From NCBI GenBank assembly GCA_009843675.1, contig VYCZ01000335.1:1-5610 (forward strand): DNA of 5,610 nt, in the 5' to 3' direction. A program made the position numbers and the translations under genes. The notes beneath the pieces were generated by a model. It saw only the letters and a program-made list of their open reading frames with translations, was not told the DNA's origin and ran no database searches. Positions 1-5,610 of the stretch are shown here, in pieces (the first letter of the stretch is position 1; each line of letters opens with the position of its first letter). The DNA comes from Gammaproteobacteria bacterium. GTDB taxonomy: Bacteria > Pseudomonadota > Gammaproteobacteria > Eutrophobiales > Eutrophobiaceae.

Positions 1-1119
1 GCTGATATAGATAACATTGGCGTATTGATTATCGACGATGACCAGTCCCGCCAAAACCGGCCCTGCTGCAATACCGATACCCTGCAGGAAAGGCAACAGA
101 ACAACAATACGGCCGTCCCGATCAAAACTGGCTATCCAGCCGTTCTGGAACGGGATAACGAAACTGTAAAAGAAATTGTAGACGCATAGTGCCACCAGGT
201 AGGTTGTGGCTGCCGGATGCCGGCCAATAGTGAAAATGGCGATGAATAAACACACATAACCGAATGAGATGGGCACGATGCGTTTCATCCTGCCGGCCAG
301 CCACGCGGGAACCAGGGCGCCGGCAAAACTGAACAGCAGGGAGACAGACAGGGTTATCGCGATAAAGTCCGTGGCAAACCCTTCGGCATCCCCAAGCCGT
401 TCCATGAACGACCAGATGCTGTTCATGGATGCAAAGAATAATCCGACCGCAAGCAAGCCATACAGGATAGTACGGTCCGTCACGGCAGACGGTTTACTCA
501 ACTGCTTGTCGTTGCGGGTGTTTCCCGTTAAAGGATTTGAGCGCGGTATGGCGTGGTAGCAAATCACAGGTAAAAGAGCCACCAACCCGGTCATGATGAA
601 AACCGGCGCCGCGCCCCATGTCATCCACAGCCAGGTCGCGCCATTCAGGCACAGCGCGCCGACAAATACCTGCAGCGCCATGGCATAGGCGAACTCCCGG
701 TCCGGATTCACGGACGCACTGATGGTGGCATACATGAATGCAACCATCGTTCCCGCGCCCAGTCCGGCCATATAACGATATGCCAGGAACGTTTCAAAAC
801 TTTCGACCATACCACAAAGCAGGTTGGGAATGACAGTCAACAGCACGGCGAAAGGGAAAACCCGGCGCCAATAGCAGCGGTGTATCCAGTAGCGGGCGCT
901 GAACGCGGCAATGGTGTTCGCCGTCATGTCCGCAGATAACAACATGCCTGTCTGTCTGCTGCTAAACCCAAATGTTTCGGTAAAAATACCCGCCAGGATG
1001 GGCAATAAATAGTAGATTGCGAGACTGGTCGCAAAAATCAGGTAAGTCAGCCAACGCGTCGCAGTCGCGCTGACATCAACAGGTTCCGTGTCGCAATAGT
1101 CTTCGGGGAGAAAGATCAA
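1..1119 (-). CDS. MFS transporter, C-terminus cut off by the window edge
   Basis: The minus-strand frame from 1119 to 1 is open for 373 codons and has no stop before the window edge; only the end of the last membrane helices is missing, since the family is usually about 400-430 residues. The protein is very hydrophobic, with helices at roughly 24-46, 57-75, 87-104, 112-134, 144-160, 172-188, then a polar central loop (about 189-217) and a second half at 218-236, 251-270, 282-297, 305-322 and 340-362. This is the 6+6 layout of the major facilitator superfamily. RYMAGLGAG (115-123) matches the family's R-x3-G-x-G-x-G helix-4 motif, and basic loops follow helix 2 (R76...WRR84-86) and helix 8 (GRMKR). 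The start is TTG: an in-frame TGA lies at 1134-1132, GGAGG lies 6 nt upstream, and the next in-frame ATG would delete helix 1. It is last in the operon, 37 nt after the oxygenase. It probably imports or exports the pathway substrate at the inner membrane; the substrate is unknown. Confidence 0.88.
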   Translation of the reverse strand, partial: MIFLPEDYCDTEPVDVSATATRWLTYLIFATSLAIYYLLPILAGIFTETFGFSSRQTGMLLSADMTANTIAAFSARYWIHRCYWRRVFPFAVLLTVIPNLLCGMVESFETFLAYRYMAGLGAGTMVAFMYATISASVNPDREFAYAMALQVFVGALCLNGATWLWMTWGAAPVFIMTGLVALLPVICYHAIPRSNPLTGNTRNDKQLSKPSAVTDRTILYGLLAVGLFFASMNSIWSFMERLGDAEGFATDFIAITLSVSLLFSFAGALVPAWLAGRMKRIVPISFGYVCLFIAIFTIGRHPAATTYLVALCVYNFFYSFVIPFQNGWIASFDRDGRIVVLLPFLQGIGIAAGPVLAGLVIVDNQYANVIYIS

Positions 1120-1125
1120 GCGATA

Positions 1126-1130
1126 CCTCC
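1126..1130 (-). promoter_or_regulatory. Shine-Dalgarno site that fixes the TTG start of the MFS gene
   Basis: On the minus strand GGAGG is followed by six bases (TATCGC) and then TTG at 1119-1117. The only other nearby start-like codon, GTG at 1135, is out of frame, and an in-frame stop sits at 1134-1132. This combination leaves TTG as the only sensible start. Confidence 0.75.
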
Positions 1131-1156
1131 CTCACCTGTCGCCAAAATCACAACCA

Positions 1157-2269
1157 CTACGCCGGCTCGCTTAATTTATCCAGATACCACCGGGTGAATT
1201 CACAATTCATTACTTCCTGTTCAGAATAGGGCCCGGGTTGATAGTGAGAAGACAAGATCCCTGCCTGGTTATTTTCCGTGATAACCGCATCCTGTTTTAA
1301 CGTGACATCCCATACCCAGGACACGCGCTCCGGTACATAATCGACCCCTTCCCGGGCATCTGCATCCACCAGCCATATGGCCTCCACGTCCGTGACCAGT
1401 TCGGAAATCGGGGTAAACCGCAATATTACCGCATGGTCATTGGATGCGAGCAGGTAGTTCAGATAATTGAACGCTACATAAGTCACACCCCCGTCATACT
1501 CCCTGAACTTCCCCATCAAAGTCGAAACCGGCCGGCCATCCTGGCTTTCGGTCAAAAAACCTTCCTTGATCGGCATCCGGACCATCCCTGCGCCATGATC
1601 GAACTCACCCTCCTGGCAGGGATGCCCTAATGCCTCAACCTGTTTTTTCCATGCGTTGAGTTCCACCGCATAGTCCAGGCACGCCGCTTCGGGTCCTGTG
1701 CCCACACCCGCACCGGCGGCCAGTAATTTTAATTCCGAATGCACGGAACAGTATTCCGGGTGAGCCGGGATGCAGTGATAACATTCAATAAAATTCTCCA
1801 CTACCAGTTTCCAGTTGGCGCGGGTCGGCAGTTCCAGCCGCCGTGCAATTTTTGCGTTCTCTATACCGTGAAAGGACAGGTAGTTACGGCAATCCCTGAT
1901 CATCTCATCAAGACCGGCAGGCTCGCCCGCCAACGACACAAAAATCAGACCGTCAAGCACCTTGATACGGCAGGCGTGCAGGCCGTAGTCCGGACATACC
2001 CTCGACCCCCGGTGACGGCAGACATTGTAGTGGGCATGGATATTGCCGTCCCTGCCGCGTACGATAATGATTTCTTCACCGCAGATCCTGAACAGGAAAT
2101 AATCCCCGGCGGCAGGAATCCTCGAAACATGGCCGGCCAGGTGCCATAACCGGTCCAGGACTCTTTCGCGATCAAGCGAAAACACATCCGGGTCGCAGTA
2201 AAAGGGCTGCTGCAGCGTGTGGCCGGCTACGTGGCCGCCGACCAGGTCCTGTATGTTTACTCCCGGCAT
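1157..2269 (-). CDS. GbcA/CntA-like Rieske oxygenase alpha subunit with internal deletion in the Rieske domain
   Basis: Numbering is from the ATG at 2269 (370 residues). The N-terminus (FY-x-DP-x-VF, W-x-LAGH, IP-x-x-GDYF) matches ring-hydroxylating/N-demethylating oxygenase alpha subunits, close in style to glycine betaine and carnitine monooxygenases. The catalytic domain looks complete: NWKLVVENF, then bridging acid E162, His165 and His170 (ECYHCIPAHP), and Asp327 in KQDAVITENNQ as the third iron ligand. The C-terminal S-x-x-Y-x-PGP-x-S-x-x-E segment is also typical. The oddity is the Rieske domain: Cys84-x-His86 is followed by RGSRVC and then directly by PDYGLH, a segment that in relatives comes after the CPYH motif. 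About 40-45 residues, including the second Cys-x-x-His pair, are missing without a frameshift. Full-length relatives of about 410-420 residues fit this gap. The protein may be inactive. An upstream in-frame ATG at 2299 or 2329 would add residues encoded by the repeat element and is less likely. It would need a separate reductase, which is not in the window. Confidence 0.85.
   Translation of the reverse strand: MPGVNIQDLVGGHVAGHTLQQPFYCDPDVFSLDRERVLDRLWHLAGHVSRIPAAGDYFLFRICGEEIIIVRGRDGNIHAHYNVCRHRGSRVCPDYGLHACRIKVLDGLIFVSLAGEPAGLDEMIRDCRNYLSFHGIENAKIARRLELPTRANWKLVVENFIECYHCIPAHPEYCSVHSELKLLAAGAGVGTGPEAACLDYAVELNAWKKQVEALGHPCQEGEFDHGAGMVRMPIKEGFLTESQDGRPVSTLMGKFREYDGGVTYVAFNYLNYLLASNDHAVILRFTPISELVTDVEAIWLVDADAREGVDYVPERVSWVWDVTLKQDAVITENNQAGILSSHYQPGPYSEQEVMNCEFTRWYLDKLSEPA
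1994..2020 (-). other. Truncated Rieske [2Fe-2S] motif and deletion junction
   Basis: These codons encode Cys84, His86 and the run up to Cys92 of the oxygenase. In intact relatives the C-x-H pair is followed about 16-20 residues later by C-x-x-H, then a tryptophan/LDG region, and then the YGLH...GLIFV segment. Here YGLH starts only nine residues after His86. The junction therefore lies at or next to Cys92-Pro93 (about 1996-1991). The remaining Cys92 and His98 do not have the spacing of a normal second ligand pair. Confidence 0.7.
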
Positions 2270-2273
2270 GCAG

Positions 2274-2305
2274 GTACCCTTTCCAGTTAATATTGACATG
2301 TTCAG
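2274..2305 (+). repeat. Left 32-bp terminal inverted repeat
   Basis: It starts GTACCCTTTCC and ends GACATGTTCAG on the plus strand. Its reverse complement is found base for base at 2505-2536. Pairing stops at both sides (2273 G against 2537 G; 2306 A against 2504 G), which defines the repeat limits. On the minus strand it carries an ATG (2299) and the GGAAAGGG used by the oxygenase gene. Confidence 0.9.
2277..2284 (-). promoter_or_regulatory. Shine-Dalgarno-like GGAAAGGG inside the left terminal repeat, used by the oxygenase gene
   Basis: Read on the minus strand, GGAAAGGG lies seven bases (TACCTGC) before the ATG at 2269. It is part of the element's terminal repeat, so the oxygenase appears to be translated from a ribosome-binding site brought by the element. 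It supports the 2269 start over the two upstream ATGs at 2299 and 2329. Confidence 0.5.
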
Positions 2306-2400
2306 AGCCACACAGCAGCGCCAAGACAAGGCGCAGCCCGCCGGGAATGGCGAGTCCTTGCCAAGGGCTGCAACGCCGTATTGGCGTTGCTGTGTGGCTC
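2305..2400. repeat. Competing stem: 2305-2322 pairs with 2383-2400
   Basis: The 18-nt segment beginning GAGCCACACAGCA is complementary to 2383-2400 at 17 of 18 positions. It encloses the left inner arm, so this fold cannot coexist with full pairing between the two 52-nt arms. Inside it, GCAACGCC (2370-2377) and GGCGTTGC (2383-2390) form a perfect 8-bp hairpin with a 5-nt loop. Further hairpins are 2404-2410/2425-2431 (7 bp) and 2430-2435/2439-2444 (6 bp, 3-nt loop). No T-run follows any of them on either strand, so a classic intrinsic terminator is not supported. Confidence 0.6.
2327..2378 (+). repeat. Inner inverted arm, left copy (52 nt)
   Basis: It pairs without gaps with 2431-2482. By manual alignment 44 of 52 positions agree, including a perfect 23-nt core (2343-2365 against 2444-2466), an 8-nt outer block (CAAGGCGC) and a 9-nt inner block (GCAACGCCG). 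Confidence 0.8.
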
Positions 2401-2430
2401 CCTGCGGGCGGGCCGGGAAGCGGTCGCCCG

Positions 2431-2482
2431 CGGCGTTGCGCCGCTTGGCAAGGACTCGCCATTCCCCGCACGGCGCGCCTTG
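2431..2482 (-). repeat. Inner inverted arm, right copy (52 nt)
   Basis: Reverse-complement partner of 2327-2378, separated from it by a 52-nt spacer (2379-2430). The mismatches cluster in two short blocks flanking the 23-nt core. Confidence 0.8.
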
Positions 2483-2504
2483 CGCTCAACCGCTTCCCGA
2501 CCCG

Positions 2505-2536
2505 CTGAACATGTCAATATTAACTGGAAAGGGTAC
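2505..2536 (-). repeat. Right 32-bp terminal inverted repeat
   Basis: Exact reverse complement of 2274-2305. Its outer edge (GTAC, 2533-2536) is separated from the TAA stop of the aminotransferase by only the four bases 2537-2540. Confidence 0.9.
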
Positions 2537-2540
2537 GAGT

Positions 2541-3920
2541 TTAACCTGCGCGTTTGCTGAAATCCTGTTGCGCTTTGCCAAACACAACCACCAGGATACC
2601 TGCCAGTTCATCGACGTTCTCCTTGCTGAACACAAGAGGCGGGGAAATGATGAGGTTTGAACCGACATTCCTGATCAACAACACATGTTCCCGCGTCAAA
2701 TCCTGGACAAGTTCAAGAAAGGGATCTCCCGGCATGAAAGATTCCTTTGATGTTTTATCCGTGACCAGTTCGATGGCCATCATCAGGCCCTTTCCCCTGA
2801 TGTCACCGACAAAATCATAATGAGCCAGCTCATTTTTCAGTTTCGCGAGACAGTAGCTGCCCACCCGCGCGGCATTTGCCGGCAGATCCTCATCCTCCAC
2901 AATCTGCAAGGCCGCATTGGCGGCCGCACAGGCAAGCGGATGACCCGAGTAGGTATAGCCATGCAGGATGGCGGCCAGGGGGTGCTCGGAATCCCAGGCC
3001 CGGCGCACGCGTTCATTAACTACCGTTGCGCCCAGCGGGATATAACCGGAGTTGATGCCTTTAGCCAGGCACATTATGTCAGGTTTGACGCCCCAGCCGC
3101 GGCAGCCGAACATGCTGCCGCTACGGCCAAAACCGGTGACCACTTCGTCTGCAATGAGCAACACCCCGTATTTGTCACAGACCTCCCTGACCAGCGGCCA
3201 GTAGTTGTCCGGGGGCACGATCACGCCGCCGGCGCCCTGTACGGGCTCGGCAATAAAGGCAGCGACCGTATGCGGGCCCTGGTGCAGGATCTCCCGTTCC
3301 AGCAGGTCGGCGCAGATCTTTCCCAGTTCTTCAGGGTCTTGCGACCAGGGATTGCGGTACAACCAGGGGGTGTCAACCTGGAAACAACCGGGGAGAACCG
3401 GCTCATACATGGAGCGAAAGTACATCTGGCCGCCGATGGACGTACCACCGAAATGTACCCCGTGATACCCCTGTTTCAGGGAGATAAACTTGGTTCGTTG
3501 CGCTTCACCGGACAGTTTCCAGTATTGGCGGGCCAGTTTCAGCGCGGTCTCGTTGGCATCAGAGCCCCCGGAACTGAAGAAAGCCCGTTGCATGTCCTCA
3601 GGCGAGAGCATGCGTATCAATCGCTCTGCGAGTTCCATGACCGGCAGGTTGCTGGTGTCGCCGAAGGTGGTGTAGTAAGGGAGTTTGTCCAGTTGGGCCT
3701 TGATGGCTTCCTTCACCTCTTTACGCCCGTGCCCGACATTGACGCACCATAACCCCCCCTGGGAATCCAGGTAGCGCCTGCCCTCGGTGTCAAATATATA
3801 TACGCCCGTGGCGCGTTCGAATACCAGGGGTGTTGACTGTTCGGCCGTCTTCGGGTCGGCCATGGGATGCCAGTGACTGGGTGTGGTCGCTTGCTCGTCT
3901 AACGATGCCAGGTTCTTCAT
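2541..3920 (-). CDS. Class III PLP-dependent aminotransferase (omega-amino acid/pyruvate type)
   Basis: A 459-residue protein of normal family length, fold type I. It transfers an amino group from an amine or omega-amino acid to a keto acid such as pyruvate in the cytoplasm. Visible features in order: substrate-entrance region SQGGLWCVNVGHG (53-65); PLP-phosphate loop SSGGSDANE (116-124); cofactor-stacking Tyr152-His153; EPVQGAGG (225-232); DEV with Asp258 contacting the pyridine nitrogen; Lys287 in LAKGINSGY as the Schiff-base lysine; YTYSGHP (322-328) completing the phosphate site; and Arg375 in DIRGKGLM, the position that often binds the substrate carboxylate. All key residues are present, so it should be active. 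It resembles beta-alanine- and taurine-pyruvate aminotransferases, but the exact substrate cannot be assigned. Its ATG lies 6 nt after the stop of the CoA ligase, which suggests translational coupling. A palindromic element starts 4 nt after its own stop. Confidence 0.93.
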   Translation of the reverse strand: MKNLASLDEQATTPSHWHPMADPKTAEQSTPLVFERATGVYIFDTEGRRYLDSQGGLWCVNVGHGRKEVKEAIKAQLDKLPYYTTFGDTSNLPVMELAERLIRMLSPEDMQRAFFSSGGSDANETALKLARQYWKLSGEAQRTKFISLKQGYHGVHFGGTSIGGQMYFRSMYEPVLPGCFQVDTPWLYRNPWSQDPEELGKICADLLEREILHQGPHTVAAFIAEPVQGAGGVIVPPDNYWPLVREVCDKYGVLLIADEVVTGFGRSGSMFGCRGWGVKPDIMCLAKGINSGYIPLGATVVNERVRRAWDSEHPLAAILHGYTYSGHPLACAAANAALQIVEDEDLPANAARVGSYCLAKLKNELAHYDFVGDIRGKGLMMAIELVTDKTSKESFMPGDPFLELVQDLTREHVLLIRNVGSNLIISPPLVFSKENVDELAGILVVVFGKAQQDFSKRAG

Positions 3921-3926
3921 ATTTGC

Positions 3927-5564
3927 TTACCTTTGATTTGCATTGCATGGCGCAGCTTGATCGGCGTCGGGTTTCACCACATCGCCAGCCGTTTGCTTCA
4001 GCCTGCGTTTATCGGGTTTGTTGTTGGGCAGCAGCGGTAATGATGTCTCTATCACCACGTGCTTCGGGATCTTGTAATTGGCGAGTTGCTGCCGGCAATG
4101 ATCCAGCAGGATTTGTTCTGCGGCGGTTTGTCCCGGCGCCAGGGTCACGAAAGCATGGCCGACCTCGCCGTAAACCGGATCGGGCACGCCGACGACACAG
4201 GCAAGGTTAACCGCCGGATGAGCTTCGAGCGCCTGTTCAATCTCCTTCGGGTATACGTTATAACCGCCCGACTTGTACATATCGGATAAACGGCCGACCA
4301 ATATGATATTGCCGTCGTCGCGTTCAACGGCCACGTCTTTCGTGTGCAGCCACCCCTCATCATCTATGGCTTGCCCGGTGGCTTCGGGCAGACGCCAGTA
4401 CTCTTTCATGATAAACGGACCGCGAATAAGAATTTCACCGGGTTCGCCTTTGCGCACTTCCTCACCGCGCTCATCGACCAGGCGAAATTCACAATCATCC
4501 AGCGGCTTGCCGACACTCTCCGCCAGCAGGTCAACATCATTGGTCGAGGGGATCGCCGTTACCGCGCCGGCAGCTTCGGTCAGGGCATACATAGTGGTAA
4601 CGGCAGGACAGATTTCCTGTATGAGCCGCTCCAGCAGGGGTTTCGATGCAGTCCCTCCACTGCAGGAGATTTCCTTGATCGAAGACAGATCCGTGGTGGA
4701 AAAATCCGGATGCTCCAGCACCTTCTGCAGCATGACGGGCACCCCGCCCCAAACGCTGATACGTTTCTCTTCAATCGTCCGGAGCACTGTTTCAGGGTCG
4801 AATTTTTCCAGGTAATAGCCCGTGCCCCCGGTAACCAGGCAGTACACCGAACATGCGATGATGCCGGCAATGTGATTGATGGGATACGGGTTAATCATCC
4901 TGACGGGGCCGGCTGAACGAAGCGACATCTGTACATGCGCATGACGGATGGCGCCGTAGTGATGTAAGACGGCCCCTTTCGGTTTACCCGTCGTCCCCGA
5001 GGTATATACAAGAAAGGCCGCATCCATACTTGTAACGTGACTTTGTGCCTCGGCAAGAACGTCATCGCCAATTTTGTCACTGTTCAGAAGAAAATCGTTA
5101 TACGTAGAGGCAGGCGCGCGGACAGACTCGTTGCCGAGCACGATGACGCGTTCGATACTCAGGACCCGGTCCCTGAGATCCAGTATCTCTTCCAGGTATT
5201 GACGATCGTCGAAACGGCCCCTGGTAAAAACGATGGACGGTTCTGAATCGGCAATTACATGCTCCAGTTCAGTGCGGGTGTAACGCGGGTTGAGTCCTAC
5301 CCAGATCCCGCCTATTGCCGTTGTCGCCAGCAATATGATGAAGTAATCGGGATGCGGCGGTGAGAGGGTCGCCACCCGGTCCCTTTTTTTGATACCAAGC
5401 GCCAGCAACCCTTTGGCGCAATTCTCCACGCGCCCAAGCAGGTCTGTATAGGATTGCATCTCGTTCCCGATCCCGACGGCCTCCTGCGCAGGCGTCTTTT
5501 GCGCATGCTGATACAGGTAATCAAAAATGCGCTTGCCCTGGAACTCCGCCGGATTGAATTTCAT
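3927..5564 (-). CDS. Acyl-CoA synthetase (AMP-forming, class I adenylate-forming enzyme)
   Basis: A 545-residue cytoplasmic enzyme that activates a carboxylic acid with ATP to an acyl-adenylate and then to the CoA thioester. The motif series is complete: the P-loop-like A3 motif YTSGTTGKPKG (187-197); SCSGGTASKP (300-309); A5 motif YALTE (326-330); GEILIRGP (376-383); A7 motif GWLHTKD with Asp410 binding the ribose; hinge/A8 region GRLSDMYKSGGYNVYPKEIE (424-443) with Arg425; and the A10 lysine Lys516 in PNNKPDKRRL. In A7, the usual TGD is TKD, which leaves the catalytic Asp in place. It resembles FadD/CaiC-like ligases, but chain length or substrate cannot be told. It is first of the four genes in the window. 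The start at 5564 has a weak GGGA eight bases upstream; the ATG at 5578 is out of frame. Confidence 0.93.
   Translation of the reverse strand: MKFNPAEFQGKRIFDYLYQHAQKTPAQEAVGIGNEMQSYTDLLGRVENCAKGLLALGIKKRDRVATLSPPHPDYFIILLATTAIGGIWVGLNPRYTRTELEHVIADSEPSIVFTRGRFDDRQYLEEILDLRDRVLSIERVIVLGNESVRAPASTYNDFLLNSDKIGDDVLAEAQSHVTSMDAAFLVYTSGTTGKPKGAVLHHYGAIRHAHVQMSLRSAGPVRMINPYPINHIAGIIACSVYCLVTGGTGYYLEKFDPETVLRTIEEKRISVWGGVPVMLQKVLEHPDFSTTDLSSIKEISCSGGTASKPLLERLIQEICPAVTTMYALTEAAGAVTAIPSTNDVDLLAESVGKPLDDCEFRLVDERGEEVRKGEPGEILIRGPFIMKEYWRLPEATGQAIDDEGWLHTKDVAVERDDGNIILVGRLSDMYKSGGYNVYPKEIEQALEAHPAVNLACVVGVPDPVYGEVGHAFVTLAPGQTAAEQILLDHCRQQLANYKIPKHVVIETSLPLLPNNKPDKRRLKQTAGDVVKPDADQAAPCNANQR
3930..3934 (-). 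promoter_or_regulatory. Ribosome-binding site of the aminotransferase, overlapping the end of the ligase gene
   Basis: AAAGG on the minus strand lies in the last codons of the CoA ligase, directly before its TAA, and nine bases upstream of the aminotransferase ATG (3920). A ribosome terminating on the ligase would be positioned on this site, so the two proteins are probably co-translated. Confidence 0.45.
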
Positions 5565-5610
5565 GATGGCTGTCCCATTTATTTATGAACAATGGATAGC
5601 ACGGGAACAG
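5565..5610 (-). other. Short leader upstream of the CoA ligase; no firm promoter
   Basis: Only 46 bases are visible. On the minus strand there is an AT-rich patch (CATAAATAAAT) about 14-24 bases before the ATG and a weak GGGA ribosome-binding site. No -35/-10 pair with proper spacing can be made. TAA stops occur in two frames here, so the end of another upstream gene in the same operon cannot be excluded. Confidence 0.3.

Larger units (their letters stand above)
2274..2536. mobile_element. 263-bp MITE-like inverted-repeat element between two operon genes
   Basis: The element is bounded by perfect 32-bp inverted repeats (2274-2305 and 2505-2536), AT-rich at the ends and GC-rich inside. Within them lie a pair of 52-nt inverted arms (2327-2378 and 2431-2482) and several smaller hairpins. 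Both ends terminate in GTAC, which is self-complementary, so it can be read either as part of the inverted repeat or as a 4-bp target duplication. No open frame here resembles a transposase; the short frames are by-products of the palindromes. It fits almost exactly between the aminotransferase stop (4 nt away) and the oxygenase start (4 nt away). The best reading is a non-autonomous miniature element mobilised by a transposase elsewhere. The alternative is a composite REP-like palindrome. No family is recognised. Confidence 0.65.

Noticed and set aside
2299..2329. ATG at 2329 or 2299 as the oxygenase start
   Set aside because: The added residues are encoded by the repeat element and not by family sequence, and the ATG at 2269 has a well-placed ribosome-binding site and a family-like N-terminus.
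2370..2390. Perfect hairpin considered as an intrinsic terminator
   Set aside because: No T-rich tract follows the stem on either strand, and it is embedded in larger alternative pairings.
2270..2549. Short outer complementarity GCAGGT (2270-2275) with ACCTGC (2544-2549) as an extension of the element
   Set aside because: Only six bases, out of register with the terminal repeats and partly inside the aminotransferase coding sequence; probably chance.
2172..2660. Several open frames of 60-147 codons on both strands across the intergenic element
   Set aside because: They arise from the GC-rich palindromes and the ATG in each terminal repeat, repeat the same translated motif in both directions, resemble no protein family, and overlap the real genes.
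2820..3752. A 310-codon plus-strand frame opposite the aminotransferase
   Set aside because: It is antisense to a gene with a complete set of catalytic motifs, and its translation shows no recognisable domain.
5565..5610. AT-rich patch as a sigma70 promoter for the operon
   Set aside because: No -35 hexamer can be placed 16-18 bases upstream of a plausible -10 in the visible sequence.

Overview
The window holds four genes, all on the minus strand and closely spaced, so they look like one operon read from high to low coordinates. In transcription order they are an acyl-CoA synthetase (AMP-forming ligase, 5564-3927), a class III PLP-dependent aminotransferase (3920-2541), a GbcA/CntA-like Rieske non-heme iron oxygenase alpha subunit (2269-1157), and an MFS transporter (1119-1) that runs off the window edge before its stop codon. 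Such a gene set suggests uptake and catabolism of a small amine- or amino-acid-type compound: transport, oxidative attack (N-dealkylation in the best-known relatives of the Rieske protein), transamination and CoA activation. The substrate cannot be read from the sequence.

Two features stand out. (1) The aminotransferase and Rieske genes are separated by a compact element of about 263 bp (2274-2536). It has perfect 32-bp terminal inverted repeats, an inner pair of 52-nt inverted arms (about 85% identical) and smaller, mutually competing hairpins. The outermost bases at both ends are the self-complementary tetranucleotide GTAC. It encodes no convincing protein and looks like a miniature inverted-repeat transposable element (MITE) or a composite palindromic repeat. 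It begins 4 nt after the aminotransferase stop codon and ends 4 nt before the Rieske ATG, and its end supplies that gene's Shine-Dalgarno-like sequence. (2) The Rieske oxygenase keeps the first half of its iron-sulfur motif (C-x-H) and its whole catalytic iron site. The stretch that should hold the second half (C-x-x-H), roughly 40-45 residues, is absent, with the reading frame intact. As written it should not assemble a normal [2Fe-2S] cluster.

The organism is probably a member of the Pseudomonadota (perhaps a gammaproteobacterium), judging from moderate GC content, protein style and the operon type. This is an impression rather than a demonstration. No RNA gene, CRISPR array, transposase or integrase was seen. 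No gene-free stretch exceeds 300 bases; the longest (2270-2540) is almost entirely the inverted-repeat element.
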